A stretch of 46,281 nt of DNA from Acidobacteriota bacterium. Lineage in GTDB: Bacteria > Acidobacteriota > Terriglobia > Terriglobales > Acidobacteriaceae. The position numbers and the translations under genes are program-made. Where the stretch lies: NCBI GenBank assembly GCA_013289875.1, contig JABCZC010000039.1, forward strand, positions 1 through 46,281, read 5' to 3'. Of the stretch, positions 12,845 through 22,039 are shown one piece after another. How positions within the stretch are numbered: position 1 is the stretch's first letter; every line of letters starts with the position of its first letter. The notes below the pieces were generated by a model, which searched no databases, was not told the DNA's origin, and worked only from the letters and a program-made list of their open reading frames with translations.

Positions 12845-15800
12845 CTAGCTCGTCGTCAACTCCGCCGCAATCTTCTCGGTGACAAATGCCTCGACCGTGT
12901 CGCCGACCTGAATATCGGTGAAGTTGGAGATACCTACGCCGCATTCCATGCCGCTTGTGACCTCGCGGGCATCGTCCTTGAAGCGCTTGAGCGAGGTGAG
13001 CTTGCCCTTGTAGACCTGCTCACCATCGCGCGTGAGCCGTACTTCGGCATCGCGCCGGAGCACGCCGTCGGTGACGCGGCATCCCGCAATGGTGCCCACC
13101 TTCGGAATTCTGAAGACGTTGAGAACCTCTGCGCGGCCAAGATAGCTTTCCTTGAAGACAGGATCGAGCAGTCCCAGCATGGCCTTGCGAATCTCGTCCT
13201 GCAGCTCGTAGATGATCGAGTGCAGACGAATCTCGACGCCTTCCTGCTCGGCCAGTTCGGCGGTCTTGCGTTCAGGCCGCACATTGAATCCGATGATGAT
13301 GGCGTTCGAGGCCGAAGCCAGAAGCACGTCGCTTTCCGTGATGGCGCCTGCGCCGGAGTGGATGACCTTGATGCGCACCTGGTCGGTGGACATCTTCTGG
13401 AGCGAATCGGCGAGGACCTGGACCGACCCCTGCACATCGCCCTTGAGGATGATGGGCAGATCCTTGACGCCGGCCTGCTTGATCTGTTCGGCGAGGCCTT
13501 CGAGCGACACGCGCGAGCTCTTGGCGAGCTGCGCTTCGCGCTCCTTCATCTTGCGGTATGTCGCGATGTTCTTGGCCTTGTCGCGATCGGCCACGACTAG
13601 GAACGTATCGCCCGCGTCGGGAATGCTTTCGAGACCGAGAATTTCGACCGGAGTCGATGGGCCAGCCTCCTGAATGGCGCGTCCGCGATCGTCGAACATG
13701 GCGCGGATCTTGCCGAAGGTGTTGCCCATGATGAAGCTGTCCTGATTGCGTAGCGTTCCGTTTTGCACGAGCACGGAAGCAACAGCGCCGCGACCGCGGT
13801 CGAGCTTGGCTTCGATCACCGTGCCGACAGCGGAGCGTCCTGGCGTGGCCTTGAGATCGCCAAGATCCGCGACCAGGCAGATCATTTCCAGCAGCAGGTC
13901 GAGATTCTGCTTCTTCTTCGCCGAGACATCGACGAATACCGTCGATCCGCCCCAGGCTTCGGGGACAAGACCACGATCGCCAAGCTGCTGTTTTACGCGA
14001 TCCGGCTGCGCATCGGGCTTGTCGATCTTGTTCACGGCCACGATGATCGGCACGTTGGCCGCCTTGGCGTGGTCGATGGCTTCGAGAGTCTGCGGCATCA
14101 CGCCATCGTCGGCGGCGACGACCACGACAACGATATCGGTCACCTTGGCCCCGCGCGCACGCATGCGAGTGAAGGCTTCGTGACCCGGCGTATCGAGGAA
14201 GACGATCTCGCGGCCAAAGGCGGGTGAGTCTGCCTTGCTGATTCGCACCTTGTACGCGCCGATGTGCTGGGTAATGCCTCCGGCTTCGCCGCTGGCAACA
14301 TCGGTTTCGCGGATGGCGTCGAGCAGCGACGTCTTGCCATGATCGACGTGGCCCATGACGGTGACCACCGGGGGACGTGGAACCTCGTGCTCGTCGGGGT
14401 TTGCCTGCGAGAGGATGTTTTCGATGGCTTCGTTGGCCATCTGGTCCTCAAAGGTGATGACCTCGGTGTCGGCTCCGAACTGGCGGGCGACATCCTTGAC
14501 GAGTTCGCCATCGAGCGACTGATTCACGGTGACGAAGACGCCACGCAACAGCAGCACGGCGATGAGATCCTTGCCGCGCACTCCGAGTTTCTCGGCAAGA
14601 TCCTTGACGCTGATGCCCTCCGTCACCGTGATGGTGCGGGTGATGGGCAACGGCTCAGCGGGAATCTGGGCTCCGCCGAAGCGCGATGGCGGAGCGAAGC
14701 CCTTCATCGGGCCTTCCTTGGACTTGGGATATTGCTGGCGGCCACGGCGTGCGTGTCCACCTGCGGCACGCTGCGGACGCGGCGCTTCGCCCGGAGGCGG
14801 CACCAGGCCTGGAGCTCCAGCGGGTCCGGGACGCTGGCCAAAGCCGGGGCGCGGCCCCATGCCTGGGCGCTGGCCGAAGCCGGGACGTGCACCGGGTGCT
14901 CCGCCGGCAGGCGCGCTGCGCGTGGGGTGCATGGGACGGCGTGCGCCGGGGGCTCCCGGAGCTCCGCTGGGTGCTCCACCCATGCCGGGGCGCTGGCCGG
15001 GGCCTCCGCTGGGACGGCGATCGAAAATGGGCCGACCGCGTTGAATCCCTCCGGGACCGGTTACGCCCTGCGGCGCGATTGGAACAGAAGAGGCAGGCGG
15101 GGCGGCTGGTGCGGTATAGACCGGACGCGGGCCGGTTTGCGGCATGATCACGCGACGCGGCGCGGGAGCGGCTTCTACCGGGACCGGGGCGGCTGGCGAG
15201 GCAGCGAGTTGCTCAACTGGCGCTGAGACGGGATGGATTGCCGTCGGAGCTGGTGGCGGCGCAGGGGCAACCGGAGGCTTCGCGATTGGCGACGCGGCGA
15301 CAACCACATCGCGCGGGGCAGGCGGTTGCGTTGCTCCATGTGGGGCACCGGCAGCACTGACAGCTCCAACCGGAGGCTTCGCCACCACGGGGCCAGCCGG
15401 CGGTTTGGCGGCGATGGCCGGAGCCTGCGGCGGCGGCGCAACGATAGGTGCAGCCTGGCGAGGCTGCGGCACAATCCTGCGCGGAGCGGGCTGGCCCGCG
15501 ATCGGTGGCGCTGGCGTACCTTGTGCCGGGCGCTCTGCGGCAGGAGTCTGAGCCGTCGCTACAGGAACAGTTGCAACGGGAGCTGCCGGCTTGGTGGCAG
15601 CAATCGGTTGCGCGGGCGTGGCCACGGGAGCAGCGGGGCGCGGCGGCGGCGCGGCGGCTTCTTCTTTCTTCTGCTGGATCGCCTTGAGCACGTCGCCGGG
15701 CTTCGAAACCCGCGACCAGTCGATCTTTGGTTTGGGGGAAGCGGCCTCGGCGCGCGGACTGCTGGCTGCGCTGCCCCTGCCGCGTTGGAAGTGAGCGCGC

Positions 15801-15940
15801 ACACGCTCGGCTTCGTCGAGCTCTAGCGAACTGGAGTGCGTCTTTTTCTCGGTGACGCCGACAATATCTAAAACGTCCAGAATAGCCCTGCTCTTCACTT
15901 CCAGTTCACGTGCTAAATCGTTGATTCGAACTTTACTCAT
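12845..15940 (-). CDS. infB: Translation initiation factor IF-2
   Basis: GTPase that delivers initiator fMet-tRNA to the 30S subunit and promotes subunit joining. Its 1031 residues make it longer than the E. coli protein because of a Pro/Ala/Gly-rich spacer at roughly residues 55-400. The N-terminal helix-turn region 'KVRINDLARELEVKSRAILDVL' is the IF2_N domain. The G domain has G1 'GHVDHGKTS' (about 530), 'DTPGHEAF' (about 583) and 'NKIDKPD' (about 640). Domains II-IV follow, including the C-terminal fMet-tRNA-binding 'VFRIPKVGTIAGCRVTDG' region. Third gene of rimP-nusA-infB; the ylxR gene frequently placed between nusA and infB is not present in the 146-bp gap. Confidence 0.97.
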   Translation of the reverse strand: MSKVRINDLARELEVKSRAILDVLDIVGVTEKKTHSSSLELDEAERVRAHFQRGRGSAASSPRAEAASPKPKIDWSRVSKPGDVLKAIQQKKEEAAAPPPRPAAPVATPAQPIAATKPAAPVATVPVATAQTPAAERPAQGTPAPPIAGQPAPRRIVPQPRQAAPIVAPPPQAPAIAAKPPAGPVVAKPPVGAVSAAGAPHGATQPPAPRDVVVAASPIAKPPVAPAPPPAPTAIHPVSAPVEQLAASPAAPVPVEAAPAPRRVIMPQTGPRPVYTAPAAPPASSVPIAPQGVTGPGGIQRGRPIFDRRPSGGPGQRPGMGGAPSGAPGAPGARRPMHPTRSAPAGGAPGARPGFGQRPGMGPRPGFGQRPGPAGAPGLVPPPGEAPRPQRAAGGHARRGRQQYPKSKEGPMKGFAPPSRFGGAQIPAEPLPITRTITVTEGISVKDLAEKLGVRGKDLIAVLLLRGVFVTVNQSLDGELVKDVARQFGADTEVITFEDQMANEAIENILSQANPDEHEVPRPPVVTVMGHVDHGKTSLLDAIRETDVASGEAGGITQHIGAYKVRISKADSPAFGREIVFLDTPGHEAFTRMRARGAKVTDIVVVVVAADDGVMPQTLEAIDHAKAANVPIIVAVNKIDKPDAQPDRVKQQLGDRGLVPEAWGGSTVFVDVSAKKKQNLDLLLEMICLVADLGDLKATPGRSAVGTVIEAKLDRGRGAVASVLVQNGTLRNQDSFIMGNTFGKIRAMFDDRGRAIQEAGPSTPVEILGLESIPDAGDTFLVVADRDKAKNIATYRKMKEREAQLAKSSRVSLEGLAEQIKQAGVKDLPIILKGDVQGSVQVLADSLQKMSTDQVRIKVIHSGAGAITESDVLLASASNAIIIGFNVRPERKTAELAEQEGVEIRLHSIIYELQDEIRKAMLGLLDPVFKESYLGRAEVLNVFRIPKVGTIAGCRVTDGVLRRDAEVRLTRDGEQVYKGKLTSLKRFKDDAREVTSGMECGVGISNFTDIQVGDTVEAFVTEKIAAELTTS

Positions 15941-16086
15941 CCGCCCCTTTTATACTTGCTCCCACGGCCTCTAGCTGTACATGGCAACCTCTTGGCAGTG
16001 GGTTATGAAGCTATTTCTATTATGGCCCGAAATTGCACGATTTGCGCTGCTGATCTGGGGCCGATGTATAGAAGAACGGCGCATGA

Positions 16087-17742
16087 CTACGCGCCGCCCT
16101 CTTGCTTCTTGTCGTCTTCTTCGCGAAGCTCGCCGGGTTCGGCGACATCTTCGTCCACCTTTGTCTCGCGGAGCTTCTCGCTCACATCATGTTCGCCGGG
16201 AGCGACCGCGACACCGCCCTCGGTATCGAGTTCTTCGCCCGTTTCGGTGATCTCGGCCAGCTGCTCCTCGGCGACTTCATCGTCGATCAAGCCAGTGCCG
16301 TCCACGCTCGGAGGCTCCTCGCCTGCCTGCGTCAGATCAAGCCTCAGCGCATCCTCTTCCTCAGCCAGACTGGCGTCGGAAGCGGCCTCCGCTGCCTCCG
16401 CTGCAGCCTCATCGCTTTCATTCGCAGCTGCCGCAACTTCGACCGGCACAGGACGCTCTTCGCCCGGCTCGTACTCGCCAAAGTAATGGCGCACCGCAAC
16501 GCTGATCTTCTCCAATGTCTTCTCGCCGATGCCGGGGATCTCTTCCAGTTGCTCCGGCGTCATATCGGCGAGCGCTTCCACTGTCGTGATGCCGGCCGCG
16601 ACCAGCTTCTGGATAATCGACTCACCCAGCTCGCTGACCTGTTCGATGGCCGTCGTGGGACCGCCGCCCATGCCCTGCATCTGCTGCTCGACTTCCTGGC
16701 GCTTCTCCTCTTCGCTCTTGATGTCGATCTTCCAAGCCAGAAGTTTGGCGGCCAGGCGCACATTTTGCCCCTTCTTGCCGATGGCGAGGGAAAGTTGCGT
16801 GTCGTCGACGATGACTTCGAGCTGCTTTTCGCCAAGATCGGTGATGCTCACGCGGCTGACCTTCGCCGGTTGCAACGCCTTTTCCGCGAAGGTGGTGATC
16901 TCCTCGCTGAACTCGATGATGTCGATCTTTTCTCCACGCAGCTCGCGGATAATCGACTGCACGCGCATGCCCTTCATGCCCACGCAGGCGCCGACCGGAT
17001 CGACGTCTTTGTCACGCGACATGACGGCGATCTTCGTGCGCTCGCCGGCTTCGCGCGCGATGGCGCGGATGACGACGGTGCCGTCGTAGATCTCCGGAAC
17101 CTCGCTCTGGAAAAGGTTTTGGACCAATTCCGGTGCGGCGCGCGAGACGATGACCTGGGGTCCCTTGGCAGCGCGATCAACGCGCAGCAACACTACGCGG
17201 ATGCGCTCGCCCACGGCGAATTGCTCCAGTCGCGATTGCTCGCGGCGAGGCATGCGGGCTTCGGCCTTGCCCAGATCGAAGATCACATCCTGCGGCTCAA
17301 TGCGCTTCACGGTGGCGTTCAGCACTTCATTGGTGCGGTGGTTGTATTCGTTAAAGACCGTGTCGCGCTCAGCCTCGCGCACCTTCTGAAAGATGACCTG
17401 CTTAGCCATCTGCGCAGCGATGCGGCCGAGGACATCGGTCGGCTTGTAGTAGCGGATTTCGCCGCCCACTTCCACTTCGGGCGCAAGTCCGCGCGCCTCT
17501 TCCAGGCCGATCTGGTTGACGGGGTCTTCGATCAGCTCAGGTGTTTCGACCACCGTCTTGTAGACGTAGGCGCGAATCTCGCCGGAATCCTTGTCCAGCT
17601 CGGCGCGCATGTTTTCCTGCGTCTTGTAATACTTGCGCGTGGCGAGGGCGATGGCATCCTCGACAGCGGTGACCACGATGCCGGGATCGATGCCCTTGTC
17701 GCGGCTTAAAGCTTCAATGCTCTGGTAAAGCACACTTGCCAT
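16087..17742 (-). CDS. nusA: Transcription termination/antitermination factor NusA
   Basis: RNA polymerase-associated factor modulating pausing, termination and antitermination. Its 551 residues comprise the N-terminal RNAP-binding domain (about 1-130), an S1 domain (about 135-200, with 'EAFAVGERIRVVLLRVDR'-like strands), and two KH domains (about 230-345, 'PVGACVGMKGMRVQSIIREL' and 'IGKKGQNVRLAAKLLAW'). A single helix-hairpin-helix unit (about 380-420, 'LEEIPGIGEKTLEKI') follows, then a strongly acidic, low-complexity tail of about 120 residues. The acidic tail replaces the second acidic repeat of gamma-proteobacterial NusA. Between rimP (96 nt gap) and infB. Confidence 0.96.
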   Translation of the reverse strand: MASVLYQSIEALSRDKGIDPGIVVTAVEDAIALATRKYYKTQENMRAELDKDSGEIRAYVYKTVVETPELIEDPVNQIGLEEARGLAPEVEVGGEIRYYKPTDVLGRIAAQMAKQVIFQKVREAERDTVFNEYNHRTNEVLNATVKRIEPQDVIFDLGKAEARMPRREQSRLEQFAVGERIRVVLLRVDRAAKGPQVIVSRAAPELVQNLFQSEVPEIYDGTVVIRAIAREAGERTKIAVMSRDKDVDPVGACVGMKGMRVQSIIRELRGEKIDIIEFSEEITTFAEKALQPAKVSRVSITDLGEKQLEVIVDDTQLSLAIGKKGQNVRLAAKLLAWKIDIKSEEEKRQEVEQQMQGMGGGPTTAIEQVSELGESIIQKLVAAGITTVEALADMTPEQLEEIPGIGEKTLEKISVAVRHYFGEYEPGEERPVPVEVAAAANESDEAAAEAAEAASDASLAEEEDALRLDLTQAGEEPPSVDGTGLIDDEVAEEQLAEITETGEELDTEGGVAVAPGEHDVSEKLRETKVDEDVAEPGELREEDDKKQEGGA

Positions 17743-17838
17743 AGTTCTCTCTCGATTGCATTCGACCGCGCCGTGAGGCGCAGCCGAGGGTTCGGGTCCG
17801 CCCTGCGATATTATCCGGGCGCGGACAGGGGACGAGCC

Positions 17839-18420
17839 TTAGATTTCGGGAATCAGATTCGCCTTCTCGATGTTCGCGATTTCGATATCGGCTGTTTCCT
17901 GATTCGCTTTCTTGCTTTTGCCCTTCTGTTTCAGGGCGCTGAGGTCTATGGTGATGGCGCGTTCGCTCACCTGTGTGAGCCTGCCCTGCCAGTGGCGGTT
18001 GCACACGATGGGCTCAAATGTCTGGAGTTTGACCAGGCTTCCGGAAAAGCGCCGGAAGTCCGAAATGCCGTGCAGTTTGCGGTCCAGACCCGGTGACGAA
18101 ACCTCCAGCGTATAGTTATCGCCCGGAACCAGTTCCTCGACATCGAGGACCGTCCCGAAATCCCGGCTGAAGGCCTGGCAGTCTTCGTGCGTAATGCCGG
18201 ACAGGTGCTCACGGTGAATAGGATGATCGTGCTGCCCGGCGGTTGCAGCGGCTTCCGCCGGAGCCGTCAGCCGCGCGCGCTCCTCGGCGTTCTTCTCAAT
18301 GAAGATACGCAGCGTCCGGTCCTTGGCTGCGCCCACATACTCCACCTCGACCACGTCAAGGCCATGCGAGGCGGCGACGCGCTGCGCGGTAGTGCGAATT
18401 TGGTCGAGACTCAGGGCCAT
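17839..18420 (-). CDS. rimP: Ribosome maturation factor RimP
   Basis: Assists 30S subunit maturation. The core of about 165 residues contains 'GLDVVEVEYVGAAKDRTLRIFIEK' (N-terminal alpha/beta domain), 'HLSGITHEDCQAFSRDFGTVLDVEELVPGDNYTLEVSSPGLDRKL' (family hallmark, SSPG[LV]DR) and a C-terminal SH3-like barrel. A lysine-rich then acidic tail of about 25 residues ends the protein. The family usually has 150-160 residues, so the central insert and tail (193 in total) are slightly long. First gene of the rimP-nusA-infB operon; the leader contains an attenuator-like hairpin at 18465-18505. Confidence 0.95.
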   Translation of the reverse strand: MALSLDQIRTTAQRVAASHGLDVVEVEYVGAAKDRTLRIFIEKNAEERARLTAPAEAAATAGQHDHPIHREHLSGITHEDCQAFSRDFGTVLDVEELVPGDNYTLEVSSPGLDRKLHGISDFRRFSGSLVKLQTFEPIVCNRHWQGRLTQVSERAITIDLSALKQKGKSKKANQETADIEIANIEKANLIPEI

Positions 18421-18464
18421 ATCCGGTTTGCGGACGAGTTTCTAACTTTTCTTTCAGCGCAAAT

Positions 18465-18505
18465 AAAAAGTGGGCCATAAGCCCACTCATCTCTCCGAGC
18501 CCACC
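18465..18505 (-). promoter_or_regulatory. Attenuator-like terminator in the rimP leader
   Basis: On the minus strand, AGTGGGC (18487-18481), a 5-nt loop and GCCCACT (18475-18469) form a 7-bp stem followed by TTTTT (18469-18465) and more U-rich bases, about 45 nt upstream of the rimP ATG and on the coding strand. A second GTGGGCT copy at 18504-18498 could pair with the same GCCCAC arm instead, giving a mutually exclusive structure. This is the architecture of a transcription attenuator rather than a read-out terminator. Confidence 0.6.
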
Positions 18506-18672
18506 GGAAGTACACGGCTCAGGCCTGGACAAACTCGTCTGCTTCATTAGAATACGCCGATTCGCGGAGGAGTTCAATCAGTAGGAATCTGAGGTGGGCG
18601 AACACCCGCGCTGGAAAACCCTACAAAGGCTGACTGCGACGCTTCTCCTTTTCTTCGCCGTACAATGTTGCT

Positions 18673-19494
18673 GTGACTTCCATCTCCAGCACCGCCTTGC
18701 GCCGGGAACTCAGTCAGAGGAATGGCGAGCGAGCGCAAGCGTATGGACATGAACTGTCATACGGATCGATACCCAGCGTGATCTATTGCGAGGAAAGTGA
18801 GAGTCACGGCAATTTCATTCCCCGATCGTACCGGGCGATCTGCAGAAATCCTGAATGGCTCAAGCGCCTGGCCAAACGTTACACAGGCGAAAGGTGGGTG
18901 CCCCGCGCATGGGATCGGAAACGGCGCGAACTCGAGTGCGCCAACAGTTCTGACGCGCTGTTGATGAATATTTTCTGCTATCCCAAAGTGCTTCAGCGTC
19001 CGCAACTCTGCGCTCTGTTAGGGGTCGAGCCTGGTTCGGTCCCGGAGTTTGGTTTTAGCCCGCGTACTCCGCTTCTGAATGAGCGAGGAGATCGGACAGA
19101 AGTAGACATGCGCATCGGCGACCTTCTTGTCGAAGCAAAGCTCACGGAATCGGCTCTTCGGTCTGCGCCTGCCCGTTTGCTGCTGCGGTATCGGGATCTG
19201 CATGAGATTTTGAACGTTGAGGACCTCCGCACTCACAGGGGAAATGTTTGTGGATACCAACTCATTCGCGGAGTGCTCGCGGCCCACGCGGCGAACAGCT
19301 CTTTCTTGCTTTTATGCGACGAGCGGCGAACGGACTTCATCGAAAGCTGGTTTGAAGTAGTCAGAACAGTGCGAAGTTATAGCTTTCGCAATCGCCTGAA
19401 ACTTCTCACCTGGCAGGAAGTTGCGGGAACGGTCCCGCGTAAGCTGCAGCAGTTTCTTGCTGAGAAGTACGGCATCGTGAAAGCCGTGCTATGA
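18673..19494 (+). CDS. Putative PD-(D/E)XK-type nuclease-like protein
   Basis: Soluble protein of 273 residues. Around residue 140 the sequence 'RTEVDMRIGDLLVEAKLTES' places an Asp, then a hydrophobic strand, then E-x-K, the spacing of PD-(D/E)XK phosphodiesterase folds. The N-terminal region includes 'AWDRKRRELECANSSDALLMNIFCYP', resembling the putative restriction endonucleases grouped as PGN_0703-like. No signal peptide or membrane segment. It stands alone, without a methyltransferase partner. The fold is suggested from the motif only, so confidence in nuclease function is moderate. Confidence 0.55.
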   Translation: MTSISSTALRRELSQRNGERAQAYGHELSYGSIPSVIYCEESESHGNFIPRSYRAICRNPEWLKRLAKRYTGERWVPRAWDRKRRELECANSSDALLMNIFCYPKVLQRPQLCALLGVEPGSVPEFGFSPRTPLLNERGDRTEVDMRIGDLLVEAKLTESALRSAPARLLLRYRDLHEILNVEDLRTHRGNVCGYQLIRGVLAAHAANSSFLLLCDERRTDFIESWFEVVRTVRSYSFRNRLKLLTWQEVAGTVPRKLQQFLAEKYGIVKAVL

Positions 19495-19510
19495 AAGCGT
19501 CTGCCCTCAA

Positions 19511-19582
19511 TCAGTAACCCTCGGCAGTCTCGAAGGATGAATTCCGGGCGACATTCCATGCAAATCCGTCGGGATCGGCGAT
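19511..19582 (-). pseudogene. Remnant of a VOC (glyoxalase-fold) gene
   Basis: On minus, the codons read IADPDGFAWNVARNSSFETAEG and then a stop, matching the C-terminal strand of the intact VOC gene at 22040-22465 (FADPDGFAWEVAWNPFFEIAED). The nucleotide similarity is visible over about 55 bases. Nothing of the rest of the gene is recognisable upstream on this strand. Probably a degraded duplicate or the scar of a rearrangement around the lctP region. Confidence 0.65.
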
Positions 19583-19674
19583 CATCCGCAAGCTAACGAT
19601 TGACATGATGAACAAAGCCGCCATAGGATTGGCCAGCCCACCATCATGTTCCACGCAGCGGGACAACTTCTGGC

Positions 19675-21309
19675 ATGACATGGTCGCAATCGTACCTCGT
19701 GTTCGGCAGAGGTCTGGGCGTTTCCGCGCTTATTGCTGCGACTCCGATCTTCACCCTGTTGATTCTGCTCGGCGTCCTTCGTAAGCCGGCATGGCTTGCC
19801 GGGCTTTCCGGACTTGCCGTCACCTTTGTCCTTGCCATCTGGGCGTATCACATGCCCGCTGTCACTGCTGTGAGCGCTGCTCTTCATGGAGCTGCCTTCG
19901 GACTCTTTCCTATTTCTTGGATCGTGTTTTGGGCAATCACACTCTTTCGCGTGACCGAGGTGACCGGCAAGTTCGAGATCATCAAGCACTCCGTCGGCAG
20001 ATTGACGCCCGACCATCGCCTGCAGGCCCTCCTGATTGCCTTCGCATTCGGAGCGTTCCTTGAAGGCGCGGCGGGCTTCGGCACTCCCGTCGCCGTTGCT
20101 GCGACCATGCTCACCGGCCTGGGCTTCACGGCGTTTACCGCGTCCGCTATCTGCCTGCTGGCCAACACCGCCCCCGTTGCGTTCGGCTCTATCGCCATTC
20201 CGCTTGTGACGCTGGCGGGAACCACGGGCCTGCCGCTGGACAAGCTGAGCGCTGCGGTGGGCAGTCTTTGCGCTCCCGTGTCTCTCATTCTTCCCACTTA
20301 CCTGATCCTCGCAATGTGGGGTCTGCGGGGTCTGGACGTGATATGGTTTCCAGCAGCAGCCGCAGGACTGGCCTTCGCCTCAGTGCAGTTCGTTATTTCG
20401 AATTTCATTGGCCCGCAGCTTACCGACATTCTGGCCTCGATCACCGCCATCGTTGCTCTGGTTGCCGTCCTGCGACTTTGGCGCCCTGCAAGGCAAGCGA
20501 GCGAATACATACCTGAAACCCGCGCGGCTGTCGGTGGAGTTTCGGAGTACAGGGCGGGCGAAGTGCTGTATGCCTGGCTGCCGTACGGATTGCTGGTCGT
20601 GTGCGTTCTGCTATGGGGTTACAAGCCGGTTCACGCGTGGTTGGACTCTGCGAGCATACCCATTCCGTGGCCTTTTCTGCATAACGTGGTCCGGCGCGTG
20701 CCCCCGATTGTTGCCCGGATGGCTCCTTATCCTGCGATCTTCAACCTGAACTGGTTCGCGGCGGCGGGCACCTCCTGCATGGCCGCGACATTTCTCTCGG
20801 CAATTTGCCTCAGGATGAACCTGCGGCAATTCATTCGCACGCTACTCTCCGTTGTCCACACACTGCTCTTGCCAACTGCGACCGTCGCCTCGGTACTCGC
20901 AATTGCTTTTCTCATGAACTATTGCGGAGCGACCGCAACTCTGGGACTGACCTTCTCCGCCACCGGTGTCATGTTTCCTTTCTTCAGCGCTTTTCTCGGC
21001 TGGCTGGGTGTCTTCCTGACCGGCTCGGATACTTCTGCCAACGCACTCTTCGGCAGCCTGCAGGTCATCACGGCGAACCGGCTGGGCCTGGACCCTGTGC
21101 TCATGGCCGCGACGAATTCCGCGGGCGGCGTGATGGGCAAGATGATCAGCCTGCAGACCATCGCAGTCGCCGCGGCTGCGACAGGCATGTCGGTCGCCGA
21201 CCAGTCAAAGCTCTTTCGTTTCACGCTGAAGCACAGCATTCTGCTGGCGAGCGTCATCGGCGGACTGGCTTTGCTCTATGCGTATGGATTTCATTTCCGC
21301 TGGAGCTGA
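19675..21309 (+). CDS. lctP: L-lactate permease family transporter
   Basis: Inner-membrane lactate/glycolate:H+ symporter of the LctP family; 544 residues with about 13-14 hydrophobic helices. 'GAFLEGAAGFGTPVAVAATMLTGLGF' (about 125-150) is the strongest family signature, with 'LANTAPVAFGSIAIP', 'TGSDTSANALFGSLQ' and 'MAATNSAGGVMGKMISLQTIAVA' near the C-terminus. The ATG at 19675 overlaps a 10-codon upstream mini-frame by ATGA; no strong ribosome site is visible, so the start is tentative. No lactate dehydrogenase gene is adjacent. Confidence 0.92.
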   Translation: MTWSQSYLVFGRGLGVSALIAATPIFTLLILLGVLRKPAWLAGLSGLAVTFVLAIWAYHMPAVTAVSAALHGAAFGLFPISWIVFWAITLFRVTEVTGKFEIIKHSVGRLTPDHRLQALLIAFAFGAFLEGAAGFGTPVAVAATMLTGLGFTAFTASAICLLANTAPVAFGSIAIPLVTLAGTTGLPLDKLSAAVGSLCAPVSLILPTYLILAMWGLRGLDVIWFPAAAAGLAFASVQFVISNFIGPQLTDILASITAIVALVAVLRLWRPARQASEYIPETRAAVGGVSEYRAGEVLYAWLPYGLLVVCVLLWGYKPVHAWLDSASIPIPWPFLHNVVRRVPPIVARMAPYPAIFNLNWFAAAGTSCMAATFLSAICLRMNLRQFIRTLLSVVHTLLLPTATVASVLAIAFLMNYCGATATLGLTFSATGVMFPFFSAFLGWLGVFLTGSDTSANALFGSLQVITANRLGLDPVLMAATNSAGGVMGKMISLQTIAVAAAATGMSVADQSKLFRFTLKHSILLASVIGGLALLYAYGFHFRWS

Positions 21310-21383
21310 GGTGAATTTGCGTGTGACCGACAATCAAGAGTAGACACAAGAGCATTGGAGCCTTTGCCTTGAAGGGTGGAAAA

Positions 21384-22019
21384 GTGTCGAGCAACGGAAA
21401 CCGGCGGGGCGAGCACGAGAGCTCTGGCCTATCGCGGCAGAATCTTCGTACGTTGGGCGCGCTGAAGACGCCGGCGCAAATCCAGCGGTTTGTTGACTCG
21501 CTGACGTACCAGTACGCGAACACGGCGTGGTCTCCGCAGCGCGTGCTGCGGGAGCGCAAAGGACACTGCCTGGAGGGAGCGCTGCTGGCGGCTGCCGCTT
21601 TGCGCGCCAACGGCCATCCGCCACTTCTGATGGATATGGAGGCCGTGTACGACGACGATCACGTAGTGGCCATCTACCGCGAACGCGGCCTGTGGGGAAG
21701 CATTGCCAAGTCAAACTTCGCCGGGCTGCGCTTCCGTGCGCCTGTCTACCGCAATCTGCGCGAACTGGCGCTCAGTTACTTTGAGCACTACTACAACCTG
21801 CGCGGTGAACGGACTCTGCGCGCCTACTCCAGCCCTGTGAATCTGGAGCGTTTAGACCACCTCCACTGGATGACTTCCGAAGAAGATGTCTGGTGTGTCG
21901 CAGAGTACCTCATCGCTGCGAGGCATTACCCGCTCTTTCCCGACAATGTGGCGCGCTCTCTTCCCCGGCTCGACCGCCGCAGCTTCGAAGCAGGAATGCA
22001 CGGCTGGGTGAAGCACTGA
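21384..22019 (+). CDS. Transglutaminase-like cysteine protein
   Basis: About 211 residues. 'RERKGHCLEGALLAAAALRANG' supplies a GHCxEGA cysteine, and about 35 residues later 'DDDHVVAIYRERGLWGSIAKSN' supplies a His in a hydrophobic strand, the Cys-His order of transglutaminase-like folds. The closing Asp is not certain. A soluble protein, not a signal-peptide protein. The GTG at 21384 has AAGGGTGG upstream; TTG at 21369 is also in frame. Its physiological role is unknown. Confidence 0.65.
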   Translation: MSSNGNRRGEHESSGLSRQNLRTLGALKTPAQIQRFVDSLTYQYANTAWSPQRVLRERKGHCLEGALLAAAALRANGHPPLLMDMEAVYDDDHVVAIYRERGLWGSIAKSNFAGLRFRAPVYRNLRELALSYFEHYYNLRGERTLRAYSSPVNLERLDHLHWMTSEEDVWCVAEYLIAARHYPLFPDNVARSLPRLDRRSFEAGMHGWVKH

Positions 22020-22039
22020 CGAGATTCGCACGCGACAGT

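Noticed and set aside
16102..17709. A 535-codon plus-strand frame opposite nusA
   Set aside because: Composition (Leu/Asp/His-rich, no motifs) is that of the complement of a GC-rich gene; nusA carries S1, KH and HhH motifs on the other strand.
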